Below are positions 9,967 through 20,020 of a stretch of DNA of 64,000 bases, piece after piece. The notes beneath the pieces are model-generated. The model was not told where the DNA came from and did no database searches. It saw only the letters and a program-made list of their open reading frames with translations. The position numbers and the translations under genes are program-made. Where the stretch lies: contig NC_085097.1 of the NCBI RefSeq assembly GCF_963422355.1, forward strand, positions 540,001 to 604,000, written 5' to 3'. Origin of the DNA: Corticium candelabrum. Taxonomy: Eukaryota > Porifera > Homoscleromorpha > Homosclerophorida > Plakinidae. How positions within the stretch are numbered: the stretch's first letter is position 1; each line of letters starts with the position of its first letter.

Positions 9967-11107
9967 CAGACTAAGAGATGCAGCTCGTGTACCAGCTGGT
10001 GCCACGCCCATTGACAGCAACTGATCCCAACAGCAACAACCAGCCTGTCATCACAAAATGGACTAAAGGACCTGATCTAACTTTAACAGACAACGGCAAA
10101 CGATACCATATGTACAACAAGAACAGAAATCTTGCAATCTTTTCAATAACAAAGTCTGGAGAAGGATGGTACTATTGTCATGCACAAACGACTTTAGGTC
10201 AAACAATAAGTGGGAAAGCATACATGTTATAGGTGTGTTTACAGTGATATCAATACACCACTTAATTTAAATAAAATTAATTAATATTATTGGGTTATTT
10301 TAATAAATTAATATGATTGTGTATGTAGTGGAGCCAACGGTGATGTCACATAGTGCAACTGTGTTGGTGGCTGAAGCAAACTGCAACACTCCTTTCAAAG
10401 TAAGCTCCAGTTTCCTACACGTTGTTTTTATGATACAAAACTACAGATGAATTGGTTGCAGAAACTGTCTTGTTATGACACAATCATGAATGGTTAGATT
10501 CGTTTGTTGAAGTCTACTTGGGATGTTTCTATGATTGAAGTTTGAGTCAAAGTTTTGACTACATAGTTTTTTAATTATTTTTAGGACGTAGTCATGATAA
10601 CAGTAAATGTATACGATATTTACTATTAGATAACATTAGTTAATATGTAGTTGGTAAGTAGAAGTGTACATACCTGATGTAGTATAAATAGAAGTCTTAA
10701 TATTAATACAAATTGGATAATGAAAATAAGGACATGATATAATAACTGGATTGTTGAATGATAAGAATTCATATTGGCAATGCTTCTGTCAACTTTACTG
10801 GCTGCCACCCAGCTATTATGTTGAGCTAATCTTTTTGAATAGTAATGGTTTTGATAGTATAATTTGTCTATAGAGTTTGACTCTCTTTAAGCAATTGACA
10901 TTATATTTATCTTTCAAAAATAGACACTACAGTATGATGTTCATTGTTACTGTTATCAGTTTGACTGTACAAGTAATATAATACACGATTATTAGTTCTT
11001 CTAGTCTTCATTATTATGCCAGCCTCATTATTTCAATCTATTGTAGGTACTGAGAAGTAGGTGTAATTCATCTTCAAAAGTTGTTGCTGAGAAGCAAGAT
11101 GCATAAA
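9962..11107 (+). CDS. Partial Ig-like domain gene (three candidate exons)
   Basis: The first exon (about 9962-10232) encodes an Ig-fold C-terminal half: PVITKWTKGPDLTL, an NGKRYHMYNKNRNLAIFSIT strand pair, and the diagnostic GWYYCHAQ (D/G-x-G/W-Y-x-C motif around the second cysteine). A second exon (10329-10399, acceptor TGTAG, donor AAA|GTAAGC) reads EPTVMSHSATVLVAEANC, which looks like the start of a further Ig domain. A third (11048-11107, acceptor TTGTAG) reads VLRSRCNSSSKVVAEKQ and ends in TAA. The first cysteine half of domain 1 must lie in an upstream exon that I cannot find; the microsatellite adjoins the exon. A TAG after YML at 10230 means the donor is uncertain. Extracellular receptor or adhesion proteins carry such domains; the type here is unknown. 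Confidence 0.5.
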
Positions 11108-11265
11108 TATGAAATGCCCTTAGCATGGTTCAAAGAACAGGTGTGTTGATACCATACAACGAGACCTGGTGTAACTGAATATTGACCTGTTACAAGGCAA
11201 TGACTGCACTTCCTGGTGGAAATTTTTGCAATGCCGAAGTCCATAGTAGCAGAATTCCATGTTCC

Positions 11266-11268
<3 letters not shown>

Positions 11269-11344
<76 letters not shown>

Positions 11345-11430
11345 CGTGTGTGTGTGTGTCCGTGTGTGTGTGTGTGTGTATGTCCGTGTGTGTGTGTGTG
11401 TGTGTGTGTGTTTGTGTTTGTGTGTGTGTT
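11269..11430. repeat. (GT)n microsatellite, interrupted
   Basis: A GT tract pure to about 11340, then broken by CC, CC and AT steps up to 11430. The apparent 70-120 aa ORFs of repeated CV or TH here are products of the repeat. Confidence 0.97.
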
Positions 11431-11526
11431 TGGAACATCGATTTACAAGCAAGATGGTGTCACGTGTACATCCGGGATAATGGACACGTGAGGGCAATCT
11501 GAATTACATGTGAGTGTAGTAGTGTA

Positions 11527-12114
11527 CTAAAGTCCGTTCCCCAATAGGAGAATACGTGGGGGGAAACTCGTATCTCCTGAAGCGGACGTCCTATCGAGTT
11601 GATTCCAACATCTTTGGAAAGCTCACAAGGAGGCGGTTCCAGATTAGTTAATGAATACTGTGACTGGTTCTCTATTACGACAGAATTTGTAACTTCCTGT
11701 AGGACACGCGCGTGGCCTAGTCTCGCGTGGCCAGACGTTTGCGCGCGGGGGAGGGGAGGGGGAGGAGCAGCAGTCCTCCCCTCGCACGCGAACGTCTGGC
11801 CACACGAGACACGCCTGGCCCTGCTCTGCTCCTTCGTTTACACCAGGTGTCAGATAACTTCAAATTCACCGCTATAACGCCCACTACTTGAAAGCTGACG
11901 CGGACATACTTTGAATTATGGATTTATAAGTAAAACAGCTGTAGCTAGCAAGCTTATGTAGTTGAAGCATTGACTGAACCTTTGAACGTAAGTTCATAGC
12001 GAAACGTGTCTATACTGGAACCGTTTAAGTAATTAACTACGCCCATCTCAGCTCCTCAATTCTTTATCTATTAACCTCAGTTCCCACGTATTCTTCTTCG
12101 GGAACGGACTTTAG
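11527..12114. mobile_element. 588-bp MITE, CTAAAGTCCGTTCCC ends, TA target duplication
   Basis: The left end CTAAAGTCCGTTCCC (11527) is mirrored exactly at the right end (GGGAACGGACTTTAG, 12100-12114). The inner part GAATACGTGGG also pairs. TA dinucleotides lie on both sides (11525-11526 and 12115-12116), the duplication typical of Tc1/mariner-like elements. It has no transposase ORF. A second element (11718-11811) is nested in its middle. From 12117 to 12375 no gene was seen. Confidence 0.75.
11718..11811. mobile_element. Foldback element of the TAGTCTCG family, nested in the MITE
   Basis: A GC-rich 94-bp hairpin: left arm TAGTCTCGCGTGGCCAGACG, right arm the complement ending CGTCTGGCCACACGAGACA. 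The flanks CGCGTGGCC (11709-11717) and CGCCTGGCC (11812-11820) match at 8 of 9 positions, consistent with a 9-bp target duplication. Two other copies in the window have perfect 9-bp duplications, which supports the assignment. Confidence 0.75.
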
Positions 12115-12375
12115 TAAACATAGTAGTGATCACAAACCCATTACGTGATTTTTAATTTTTTAAATGTATACATACCTAACCTCGAAGTTCCAGACCGTCT
12201 CCCAAAGAAATGATAGATGGTCTGGATCAACTTCTGATCAAACCGAGTTCGGAAGTGATCCGAGTCAGCCAATCAGCAAGCTGTCGCCACTTGAGTGGCG
12301 GCCAATGAACGTTGAAGGTTCTGTAATGACTTGTACGACTTCTGGCAAAGGCGTGTTCGACAATTGCACACGCGT

Positions 12376-12534
12376 GCGTCTTCTTTTATATATGCCATGA
12401 AATCTTTGCCCAATCATCTGATCAATTTGACTACTTTATATTGCACTATGTCGAGCGAGATCTTCAACTAACACAACCTACACTTGACTATATTTTTCTG
12501 CATGAATTACCCATGTCTAGACAAAGCTTCTGCA
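12376..12534. repeat. Third copy of the 200-bp repeat (left part), ending in TSD TCTGCA
   Basis: It aligns with the units at 9486 and 9686 (GCCATGAAATCTTTGCCCAA, TTACCCATGTCTAGACAAAG). It is cut after TCTGCA at 12534 by the IS3EU-type element. The continuation TCTGCATGCATA is at 17004-17015, and after gypsy-1 CATATAGTAGACCCATAAAA resumes at 22300, aligning with CATCAGGTAGCCCCATAAAC at 9560. Confidence 0.85.
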
Positions 12535-12563
12535 TATGGCGTGCGATCTCTGCCAAAACTCCC

Positions 12564-13030
12564 ACAACGCAAACAGACTGCGGTAGTACAACGCAAACAG
12601 ACTGCGGTAGCACAACGCAAACAGACTGCGGTTGCAAAACGCAAACAGACTGCAGTAGCACAACGCAAACAGACTGCGGTAGTACAACGCAAACAGACTG
12701 CGGTAGCACAACGCAAACAGACTGCGGTAGCACAACGCAAACAGACTGCGGTAGTACAACGCAAACAGACTGCAGTAGCACAACGCAAACAGACTGCGGT
12801 AGTACAACGTAAACGGACTGCTGTAGCACAACGCAAACAGACTGCGGTAGTACAACACAAACAGACTGCGGTAGCACAACGCAAACAGACTGCAGTAGCA
12901 CAACGCAAACAGACTGCGGTAGTACAACGCAAACAGACTGCAGTAGCACAACGCAAACAGACTGCGGTTGCACAACGCAAACAGACTGCAGTAGCACAAC
13001 GCAAACAGACTGTGGTAGTACAACGCAAAC
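12564..13030 (+). repeat. 24-bp minisatellite, left arm of the transposon (~19.5 copies)
   Basis: The unit is ACGCAAACAGACTGCGGTAG plus YACA (24 bp). Variation is mostly at two positions (GCGG/GCAG and TAGTA/TAGCA). Because 24 is divisible by 3, several frames stay open through the array (183-194 aa), but these are repeat artefacts. The first unit continues the terminal inverted repeat without a break. Confidence 0.97.
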
Positions 13031-13979
13031 AACACGCATGCAGTTGCTTACTCATACGCATGCTCTAGAGCCTGCAGACGCAGTACACTGTGGACAACGT
13101 TGAGCTTCCGTTCGGCCTCAAATAATGGCTGCACAGATTGTGGGTCTGGCAACAACATTTCAACGTCATGTAGCCGACATTGAAAGATCTCTTAGCACGT
13201 GTGACTCTGAAAGCTTGTGGTCGATTGAGTGTCGCGCCGAATCTCTTCTAACAAACGTCTGCCGCGCCCAAAATATTCTTGGAAGAGAAGGAGAAGCACT
13301 GTTTCTCCGTTGCCAGCAACTGGTGCGAGCAATACAAGAGAGAACAAGAGCAGAAAGTACGGAACCTCAATCCACTACAGGATTTCGTGTGGAAAGAGGT
13401 GGGGACTTTGGTTTAGTAGCTAAATTTTAGTGACTTATGAACGGGGACTAGAGAAGCATGACAGCTGCGCATGCGTGTTACTTTGGAAACGGGTGCCATT
13501 TTGTCAATTTGTAGAACTAAAACAGCCTAGCTAGCTAGAGGTGTAGTAAATAGAAGGACGTGAACAAAATAAAAAGTTTAGAGAACTTTTCAGCTTAAGC
13601 CGTTGGCAGTTTCTAATCAGGGAATGCAGACCCGGATCCAGATTGGTGGTCTAGGCAGTTATGGGAGTTACAACCTCCTCTTTATCAATAAGCGTGGCTC
13701 ACCATTGAGAAGGGGAGTGTGTACTTTCGTACCCAGACGTATACAGCAACAAAATTGGCATGTGAAGGTTGCTGCCCTTGCACACCTAATCTGGTCAGCT
13801 TTGCACAACAAGTTAGTTCTTTTACTACCACATTTGGGCTCTTTGAACCTATCTCAAGACTGCACACTAAATGTTTATATATAATGTGTATATTTAGTAG
13901 TATCACTATGTGTAGTTATGTTTTTGTTTGTTTGTTTGTGTGTATACTCAGAATGTACTTACACCAGATTTCTGTGTGC

Positions 13980-14014
<35 letters not shown>
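13980..14014. repeat. (CAA)n microsatellite in transposase intron 1
   Basis: About 11 CAA units inside the 1,460-bp first intron of the transposase gene. The rest of the intron (13399-14858) is AT-rich and shows no other feature. Confidence 0.95.
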
Positions 14015-15316
14015 AATGCATAAATGAGCACTTTCTGTACGTAACAGCCAAATCAATGCTATCGATTTGAATAGTTTAATTAATTCCACTAGGAACTGCA
14101 TCAATTCACATATATGTGTATACTACAGCCAGTCTAACAAGCTTTTTAGCAAAGATAATTTTATTAGAAGAGATAAGATTAAAAGTACGCCTGCTATTGG
14201 ATCAACCCCCTTATTTAAAATTCCTTGATCCGGGCCTACAATGTAGCAAGAGTGTTTCTACGGTACATATGACAGCAATATCAGCATGCTTACCACAAGA
14301 CACATCCAATAACTGATACGAATATGTAATTGGGTGCTCTAGCTCAAACTGGAGCAGCGCGGCTTAGCTCGTGTAAACAGGCTAATAAACATGAAGTACG
14401 ATACATTTTAGTGAAATTAGACGATTACTTTATCACTAGCACAGTTTCAGTGTGCCTAAATTAATGACGTAATTATTCTATAAATATTTGAGTGACTAGG
14501 CTACATGAAAATTGTATTTTTCTCTAGGCAAGATTAACAATTTTTGTAATGTATTACGGGCAATAAATATATTTGTTTACTTTCTAGTTATGCAACTGCA
14601 AAAAAATTTTGGTATTTCATCTAATATTAAAATATTAAAAACACAGCTTAATTAAAAGCAGTAATATGGCCATTACGTTTGTTAATAATAATGAGCAATA
14701 TCATTAATGTTTACTACAGATCACTCTGCTTATTTAGTGTAAACAAGAAATATTATTTGGTAATTTTAAAGATAAAATTTTTGCAACTTATGATTTGGAT
14801 TATTGAATATGGTTTTGATGTAATTATTTAATTAGTTAAGAATAAACATTTACTTTAGTGGCTCATGGAAGAGGACGTCCAAAGGCTAACGTTTCGTTAG
14901 AGCAGCTGGAGTTTCTTTTGTCGTACGGATTTACTGTCGGGGACATGTCTTTAGTTCTAGGATGTTCTGTTCGAACTGTCCATCGTCGTTTGACAGAGTC
15001 TTACACAGATATCTGATGAAGATCTAGACAGCATTGTGCTGGAGATAAATCGAGAGTATCCTAGACATGGATACCGTAATGTTGAAGGCCATCTTCTTGA
15101 GCGATCAATTCGCGTCTCTAGACGAAGAGTCAGAAGTAGCTTGTGTCGGGGGGGGGGGGGACCCAGAAGGCGTAACACTTCGATGGTCGTACACTGTTCA
15201 GCGTCGTAAATACAGCGTATACGGTCCAAATGCCTTGTGGCACATCGACGGTCAACATGGTCTTATTCGCTGGCGTTTGGTCATACATGGAGGTTTCTAT
15301 TGATATGCATTATATA

Positions 15317-15318
<2 letters not shown>

Positions 15319-15368
<50 letters not shown>
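15319..15368. repeat. (TA)n microsatellite in transposase intron 2
   Basis: A TA tract filling much of the 120-bp intron 15293-15412, between donor GAG|GTTTCT and acceptor CGTAG. Confidence 0.95.
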
Positions 15369-15369
<1 letters not shown>

Positions 15370-16574
15370 CTGTAGTGAATACTGCACGAATTGTGTCTTT
15401 GCATTGTCGTAGGTATTGATGGCTACAGTCGTGTTCCAGTATACCTCAATTGCAGCTCTAATAACAGAGCAGATACGGTTTTGTCCTACTTTCAGAAAGC
15501 TGTTTGTGACTATGGGATGCCCTCTCGAGTAAGAGCTGATCGCGGCGTTGAAAACGTTAAGGTTACGGAATTCATGCTGACTACACGAGGAACTGACAGA
15601 CACAGCTTTATAGCAGGAAGATCTGTCCACAACCAACGGATAGAGCGATTGTGGAGGGATGTTGGCGTCGCCGTAACAGGAACTTACAAAGCTGTCTTTC
15701 AAAGTCTGGAGGAGCAAGGCCTCCTAGACGCTGACAACTCAACAGATTTGTGGTGTCTGCACTACGTTTTTATACCACGAATTCAAAGCAGTCTTGATGG
15801 GTTTCGCCATGCGTGGTGCAGACACCGCCTATCGACTGAACGTGGACGGTCGCCATTGCAGTTTAGATATTGTTTATTGTAAGAATTACTAACAAATTCA
15901 GGCGCACACATTATCTGCAGTTGTGGATAGCCGGTATGTTGAGATTGCAGGGTACGGAATACTCCGCAGCAGACTCGATGACAATTGATCCAACTGAATA
16001 CAGTGTCGACTGGGATGGCCCTGTGTCACATGACGACGACGATAACGACGTAGATGGAGTATACATGCCAATGAGTGTCGATCTTCCTATTAGTCAACAT
16101 GACCTAGACGAGCTATATACGACCATCGATCCCAACGCTGGGAGTGAGAATTTTGGTATCGACTTGTACGTTGCCACCTCTGACTTTATTGCATCAAAAC
16201 TCTTGTAGAATTTTAGATAACGTTGTGAGCTGATATGTAGTTTCTTAATTGACATCAATTGCAAAACATTAAGCAGTTTGATTTTTGCTGTTTCTCGCGG
16301 GATATAATGTTACATAAAATTAAGTGTAGTGGAAAACTTAGAAAATTCTGTAAGCGCCGCAAGCTCTGTATCTAGTGAATATGCCTACTGTTCAGGGTGA
16401 GATTACTAAAATTGAAATTTTTATAGCAATTTGCAATACACCTTTCTATTATTTCAACACGATGCCAAAGTATAGTATCGGAGGTACTGATTCTAAGTAG
16501 ATCGGTTCGTTCACACCATCTCGAAATTCGACGAATCCTCATATGTACGCGATTGATCTAGGCCATGAACTATC

Positions 16575-16975
16575 TGTCTGTTTGCGTTGTGCTACTGCAG
16601 TCTGTTTGCGTTTTGCTACTGCAGTCTGTTTGCGTTGTACTACCGCAGTCTGTTTGCGTTGTGCTACTGCAGTCTGTTTGCGTTGTGCTACTGCAGTCTG
16701 TTTGCGTTGTGCTACTGCAGTCTGTTTGCGTTGTACTACCGCAGTCTGTTTGCGTTATGCTACCACAGTCTGTTTGCGTTGTGCTACTGCAGTCTGTTTG
16801 CGTTGTACTATCGCAGTCTGTTTGCGTTGTGTTACTGCAGTCTGTTCGCGTTGTGCTACCGCAGTCTGTTTGCGTTGTGCAACCGCAGTCTGTTTGCGTT
16901 GTGCAACCGCAGTCTGTTTGCGTTGTGCTACTGCAGTCTGTTTGCGTTGTACTACCGCAGTCTGTTTGCGTTGTG
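16575..16975 (-). repeat. 24-bp minisatellite, right arm of the transposon (~16.7 copies)
   Basis: The same 24-bp unit as the left array, in reverse complement (CAGTCTGTTTGCGTTGTGCT). Copy number differs from the left arm (about 16.7 against 19.5) and variant order is not mirrored exactly, so the arms have expanded or contracted independently. The outermost units run directly into the TIR at 16976-17003. From 16209 to 16574 no gene was seen. Confidence 0.97.
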
Positions 16976-17015
16976 GAAGGTTTGGCAGAGATCGCACGCC
17001 GTATCTGCATGCATA

Positions 17016-17178
17016 TGTCGTATATGTAACAGTAGTAGTGTGATTAGTGGGCGTGCACTTGCTATAGACGTTTGTAATCATAAATATTGAGTGTTAGTAC
17101 TTGAACGTCAAGGACTATCGTTGTCTCGGTATCCAAGCGATCCTCGTCTGTGTTGTCTACTCGTATAGTAGCATTACA
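17016..17178 (+). repeat. 5' LTR of gypsy-1 (163 bp)
   Basis: TGTCGTATATGTAACAGTAG to GTAGCATTACA. It has about 32 bp (around 17130-17163) not present in the 3' LTR, bounded by CGGTAT, as from slippage or a deletion in the other copy. A primer-binding-site-like sequence (TGGTGTCAAGGAGCGGGA) begins at 17181. Confidence 0.9.
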
Positions 17179-17243
17179 TCTGGTGTCAAGGAGCGGGATT
17201 TCCTGAGTGGATTTGAGCGACCAGGAATCGAACATCCGCGGAA

Positions 17244-18180
17244 ATGGCCGAAGAGGTGCAGCATGAAGTGCAGCCGAACGTAGTTGTTCAAGTCCCTCGT
17301 ACGCCACAGCTGCCAGAATCGTTTGGTGACGGTGATTTCGAGCTCTGGGTGAAGCGCTTTGACATCTGCGCGAAGGCGAATCGTTGGGATGCAGACGAGA
17401 AACTACTAAGGCTTCCGCTGCTGCTGAAAGGAAGGGCATTCGCTGTATATGAAAGGCACGCAACTGCCGAGTCGTACGATGACCTGGTAAAAGGGATCAA
17501 GCAGTCTTTTGCCCCGGACACGGAAGAAGCTCGTCGATTAGCGCATCGACAGCTGCAAGACCGGAAGATGCAGGCTGGAGAGGATGTAGAGGTCTTCCTA
17601 CGAGCGTTAGAGCGGCTGATCGATCAGGCAGCGCCGAATTTGCCTAACGAACTTCGTAATAGACAATTGATCGATTACTTTCTGGAGGGTTTGCCAACGC
17701 CTGTCGCGGATCAATTGTTCATCCTCGCGCCTAAAACGCTTGAAGATACGGTTACGCGAGCTAGGGAGTTGATGCTGTTGGAGAAGCGCAGAGGCTTGCG
17801 AGCTAGGCGAATCGCTGGAATAACGGCGTGTGAGGATGACGACGAAGAAGAGAGTGCGTCGGGTCACATTATGAGAGCAATGCGAGCTATATCAGATCGA
17901 CTGGACACTCTCGAGAAGACATCACACCCGGTAAGAGGGGAGGCGAAGCAGACACAACGGAATGGCAAACAAGTGCACTGTTTTGGTTGTGGTGAGTACG
18001 GACATTACAAGCGGTTTTGTCCTACTAATGATGTATCCAGATATCGTGGGAAGGACATTGGTCCATGTTACGTTTGTGGTGAGTTAAGTCATTTGGCACG
18101 GGCGTGTTCTCGCAGAAGAATGGTGTTGGGGTGTGTCAAAGTGACAGATGCGGAACAAATGCGGAGTACAATGAAGCCTC
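17244..18180 (+). CDS. Gypsy-1 Gag (capsid plus two zinc knuckles)
   Basis: The start MAEEVQHEVQ at 17244 is the first ATG after the primer site. Residues about 25-170 form a retrotransposon capsid-like domain (FELWVKRFDICAKANRWD, LADQLFI-type helix region LPTPVADQLFILA). Two CCHC knuckles follow, CFGCGEYGHYKRFC and CYVCGELSHLARAC, both canonical CX2CX4HX4C. The frame stays open to 18392, but the last part (after about 18180) is probably past a frame change into protease. Gag would assemble the particle and bind element RNA. Confidence 0.85.
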
Positions 18181-18219
18181 TAATGAAGAAGACGATTTCG
18201 AGAGGAAGCAAGAGTTCAT

Positions 18220-18693
18220 TTGGTGAGCCGGAGAAAAAGCACATTGCATCATGTCGTTGGACTCAGAAGATATTTAGTGATCCGTTGTCGTTGTTGGTGT
18301 TCGTTGTTATTGGGGATGAAGGCATGGAATTGTTTGGTAGACACTGGGGCGTCAGTTTCCGTGATTTCACACAAATGGCTAGAAACATTTAGCGGTGAAC
18401 AATCACAGTTAGACATGCAAATAGATTCTTTGCCTGAAGGGTGTGCACTCAAGAATGTAGATGGCTCTAACATTCATGTGACAGGGAGTTTGTCATTAGT
18501 GATTAGGATGAGTGAATGGACTGTCTCTCACAAGTTTGTTGTGGCTGATGTTGACATACCAGGACCCATCTTAGGGATTGACTTCTTGTCACAACATGCA
18601 GTAGTTTTGGATATAAAGGAGAGACTGTTGCGTTCGGCAGGAGGTTCAGTTCCACTGAAGACACCTTCAGTTGGTTTGTGTTTCTTGCAGTAA
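18220..18693 (+). pseudogene. Gypsy-1 aspartic protease segment
   Basis: The active-site box LVDTGASVSVIS is followed about 75 residues later by GPILGIDFLSQHAVVLD, the usual end of the retropepsin fold. The segment is in a different frame from Gag and ends at a stop at 18691. A short linking segment to RT (about 18700-18908) is broken by further stops. It would mature the polyprotein in an intact copy. Confidence 0.8.
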
Positions 18694-18908
18694 GGCATAG
18701 CTTTACCATGCCGGGTACAAGTAGGTGTATGATCAAGGGTCAAGTTGTGGATTCTGAAGGGAGGCCATGCTGTCTTACTGGGGCAAGGGTGATTGAACCG
18801 AATGCTGGTTTTGTTGATAAAACAGGTGTTATGGTTGCTAGAGCATTAGTAGACGGAGAATAAGGTGAAGTGCCAGTGCAGTTATTGAATCTTTGAAACA
18901 CAACTTTT

Positions 18909-19862
18909 GTGAAGACAGGAGCAGTAATAGCAGAAATGGTTGACATTGAGGAGGTGAGTACAGTAGAGCAGTCAGGTTTAGTGTGTGGAATGGTGAGTAC
19001 GGAGATGAATGACACTGAGAACTTTTTGAGTATCTTTCATTTGGACCATCTTGGTGAAAAGGGAAGAAACGAGCTGTCACGAGTACTGGTTAAGTATCGT
19101 AGTGTCTTTTCGACAGGACCTATGGACATAGGTACAACAGGGGTAGTGGAGCATAAAATACCTACAGGCACAGCACAGCCTGTGAAACAACTACCACGTA
19201 GAATACCACACACACTGAAAGAGGAGGTTGACAAACAGGTGACACTAATGTTGGACACAGGAATAGTGAGTTGTTCAAATAGTCCGTGGTCCTCGCCTGT
19301 AGTTCTTGTGAAGAAACGAGATGGTGGTGTCAGATTTTGTATTCATTACCGACGTTTAAATGCTGTCACAGTAAAGGATAGTTATACTCTCCCAAGAATA
19401 GATGACACGTTGGATGCATTATCGGGTGCGAGGTATTTCACTACCTTAGACTTGGCAGCAGTGTACTGGCAGGTGCCGGTAGCAGAGGAAGACAAAAAGA
19501 AAACTGCTTTTGTTACGCAAAAGGGTTTGTGGCAATTTAACAAAATGCCTTTTGGATTGGCCAATGCGCCTGCAACCTTTCAGCGGATGATGGAGGTAGT
19601 ACTAGCAGGGTTACAGTGGTCGGAGTGCCTTATCTACCTAGATGACGTAATCGTGTTTTCGTCGAGCTTTGACAAGCACATGCAAAGGCTGGGACTAGTG
19701 TTTGAAAGATTGGAAAAGGCTAATCTGAAGCTAAAGCCTAGTAAGTGTCAGTTTGTGCGATCAGAAGTGTGCTACCTGGAACACACAGTATTGGAAAAGG
19801 GACTCCAACCAAATAGCGAAAGGGTTAAACAGTCAGTGAATACCCAAGTCCCAAGGATGTGA
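18909..19862 (+). pseudogene. Gypsy-1 reverse transcriptase segment
   Basis: RT blocks are in order: PWSSPVVLVKKRDGGVRFC, SYTLPRIDDTLDAL, YFTTLDLAAVYWQVPVA, WQFNKMPFGLANAPATFQR and the catalytic YLDDVIVFS. The conserved C-[VI]-D-Y-R-x-L-N block reads CIHYRRLN, an Asp to His change. The frame breaks near 19840-19860; the thumb continues out of frame (FLGMAGYYRRF near 19880) up to a TGA at 19976. The template would have been element RNA. Confidence 0.9.
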
Positions 19863-20020
19863 GCCAACTGAAAACCTTTCTTGGTATGGCTGGGTATTAT
19901 AGGCGATTTATACCTACTTTCTCTGAGACTGCTGCACCACTATATGAACTTTTGAAGAAGAAGAAACCATTTGAGTGATCTGTAAGCTATGAGAAAGCAT
20001 TTACAAAGATACGAGAAAAG

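Larger units (their letters stand above)
13125..16208 (+). pseudogene. IS3EU-type transposase (rve/DDE integrase), four exons, frameshifted
   Basis: Exon 1 (13125-13398) starts MAAQIVGLATTF and gives a helical N-terminus. Exon 2 (14859-15292) joins in phase and holds a helix-turn-helix (GRPKANVSLEQLEFLLSYGF, LGCSVRTVHRRL), then a linker and the first catalytic Asp in NALWHIDGQH. Exon 3 (15413-about 15861) holds the second Asp in [10 protein letters not shown] and the Glu in [13 protein letters not shown], 35 residues apart, as in D,D(35)E enzymes. Exon 4 (15921-16208, LWIAGMLRLQ) ends with an acidic tail and TAG. The introns are 13399-14858, 15293-15412 (with a TA microsatellite) and about 15862-15920. 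Lesions: a 1-nt shift at about 15003, another at the G13 run 15148-15160, and a doubtful exon 3/4 donor. The full product would be about 480 aa. It would cut and join the element ends. I recognise the family from fish, cnidarian and basidiomycete genomes. Confidence 0.85.
12535..17003 (+). mobile_element. Complete IS3EU-type DNA transposon with inverted minisatellite arms
   Basis: Both ends are visible. The left end is TATGGCGTGCGATCTCTGCC (12535); the right end on the opposite strand is TACGGCGTGCGATCTCTGCC (to 17003). A perfect 6-bp duplication TCTGCA lies at 12529-12534 and 17004-17009. The TIR runs on through CCACAACGCAAACAGACTGC into oppositely oriented arrays of one 24-bp unit, giving inverted arms of about 490 and 430 bp. 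Inside is a four-exon gene for an rve-type DDE integrase. A 6-bp TSD, TAY...RTA ends and an IS3-like integrase are, from memory, the hallmarks of the IS3EU superfamily; Ginger is the alternative, but that group has TGT...ACA ends and 4-5 bp duplications. The transposase carries frameshifts, so this copy is probably not autonomous now. The 200-bp repeat at 9.5 kb supplies the empty site. Confidence 0.88.

Noticed and set aside
12564..13030. CRISPR array
   Set aside because: The 24-bp units are directly contiguous without spacers, and the genome is eukaryotic.
12484..13068. Long ORFs (up to 194 aa) of 8-residue repeats in several frames, and their counterparts at 16543-17090
   Set aside because: The 24-bp minisatellite has a period divisible by three, so any stop-free unit stays open in every copy. 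There are no conserved domains and no codon bias.
15861..15920. A 23-bp intron (GTAAGAATTACTAACAAATTCAG at 15879-15901) in the transposase
   Set aside because: It gives an open frame but is too short to splice. A 59-60-bp intron between TTGCA and CTGCAG fits the family alignment better (SPLQ joined to LWIAG), with a one-base lesion at the donor.
12529..17009. 4-bp TSD (CTGC) and a Ginger assignment
   Set aside because: CTGC is contained in the longer perfect 6-bp match TCTGCA, with ends TATGG...CCGTA. The 6-bp reading gives consistent TAY...RTA ends.
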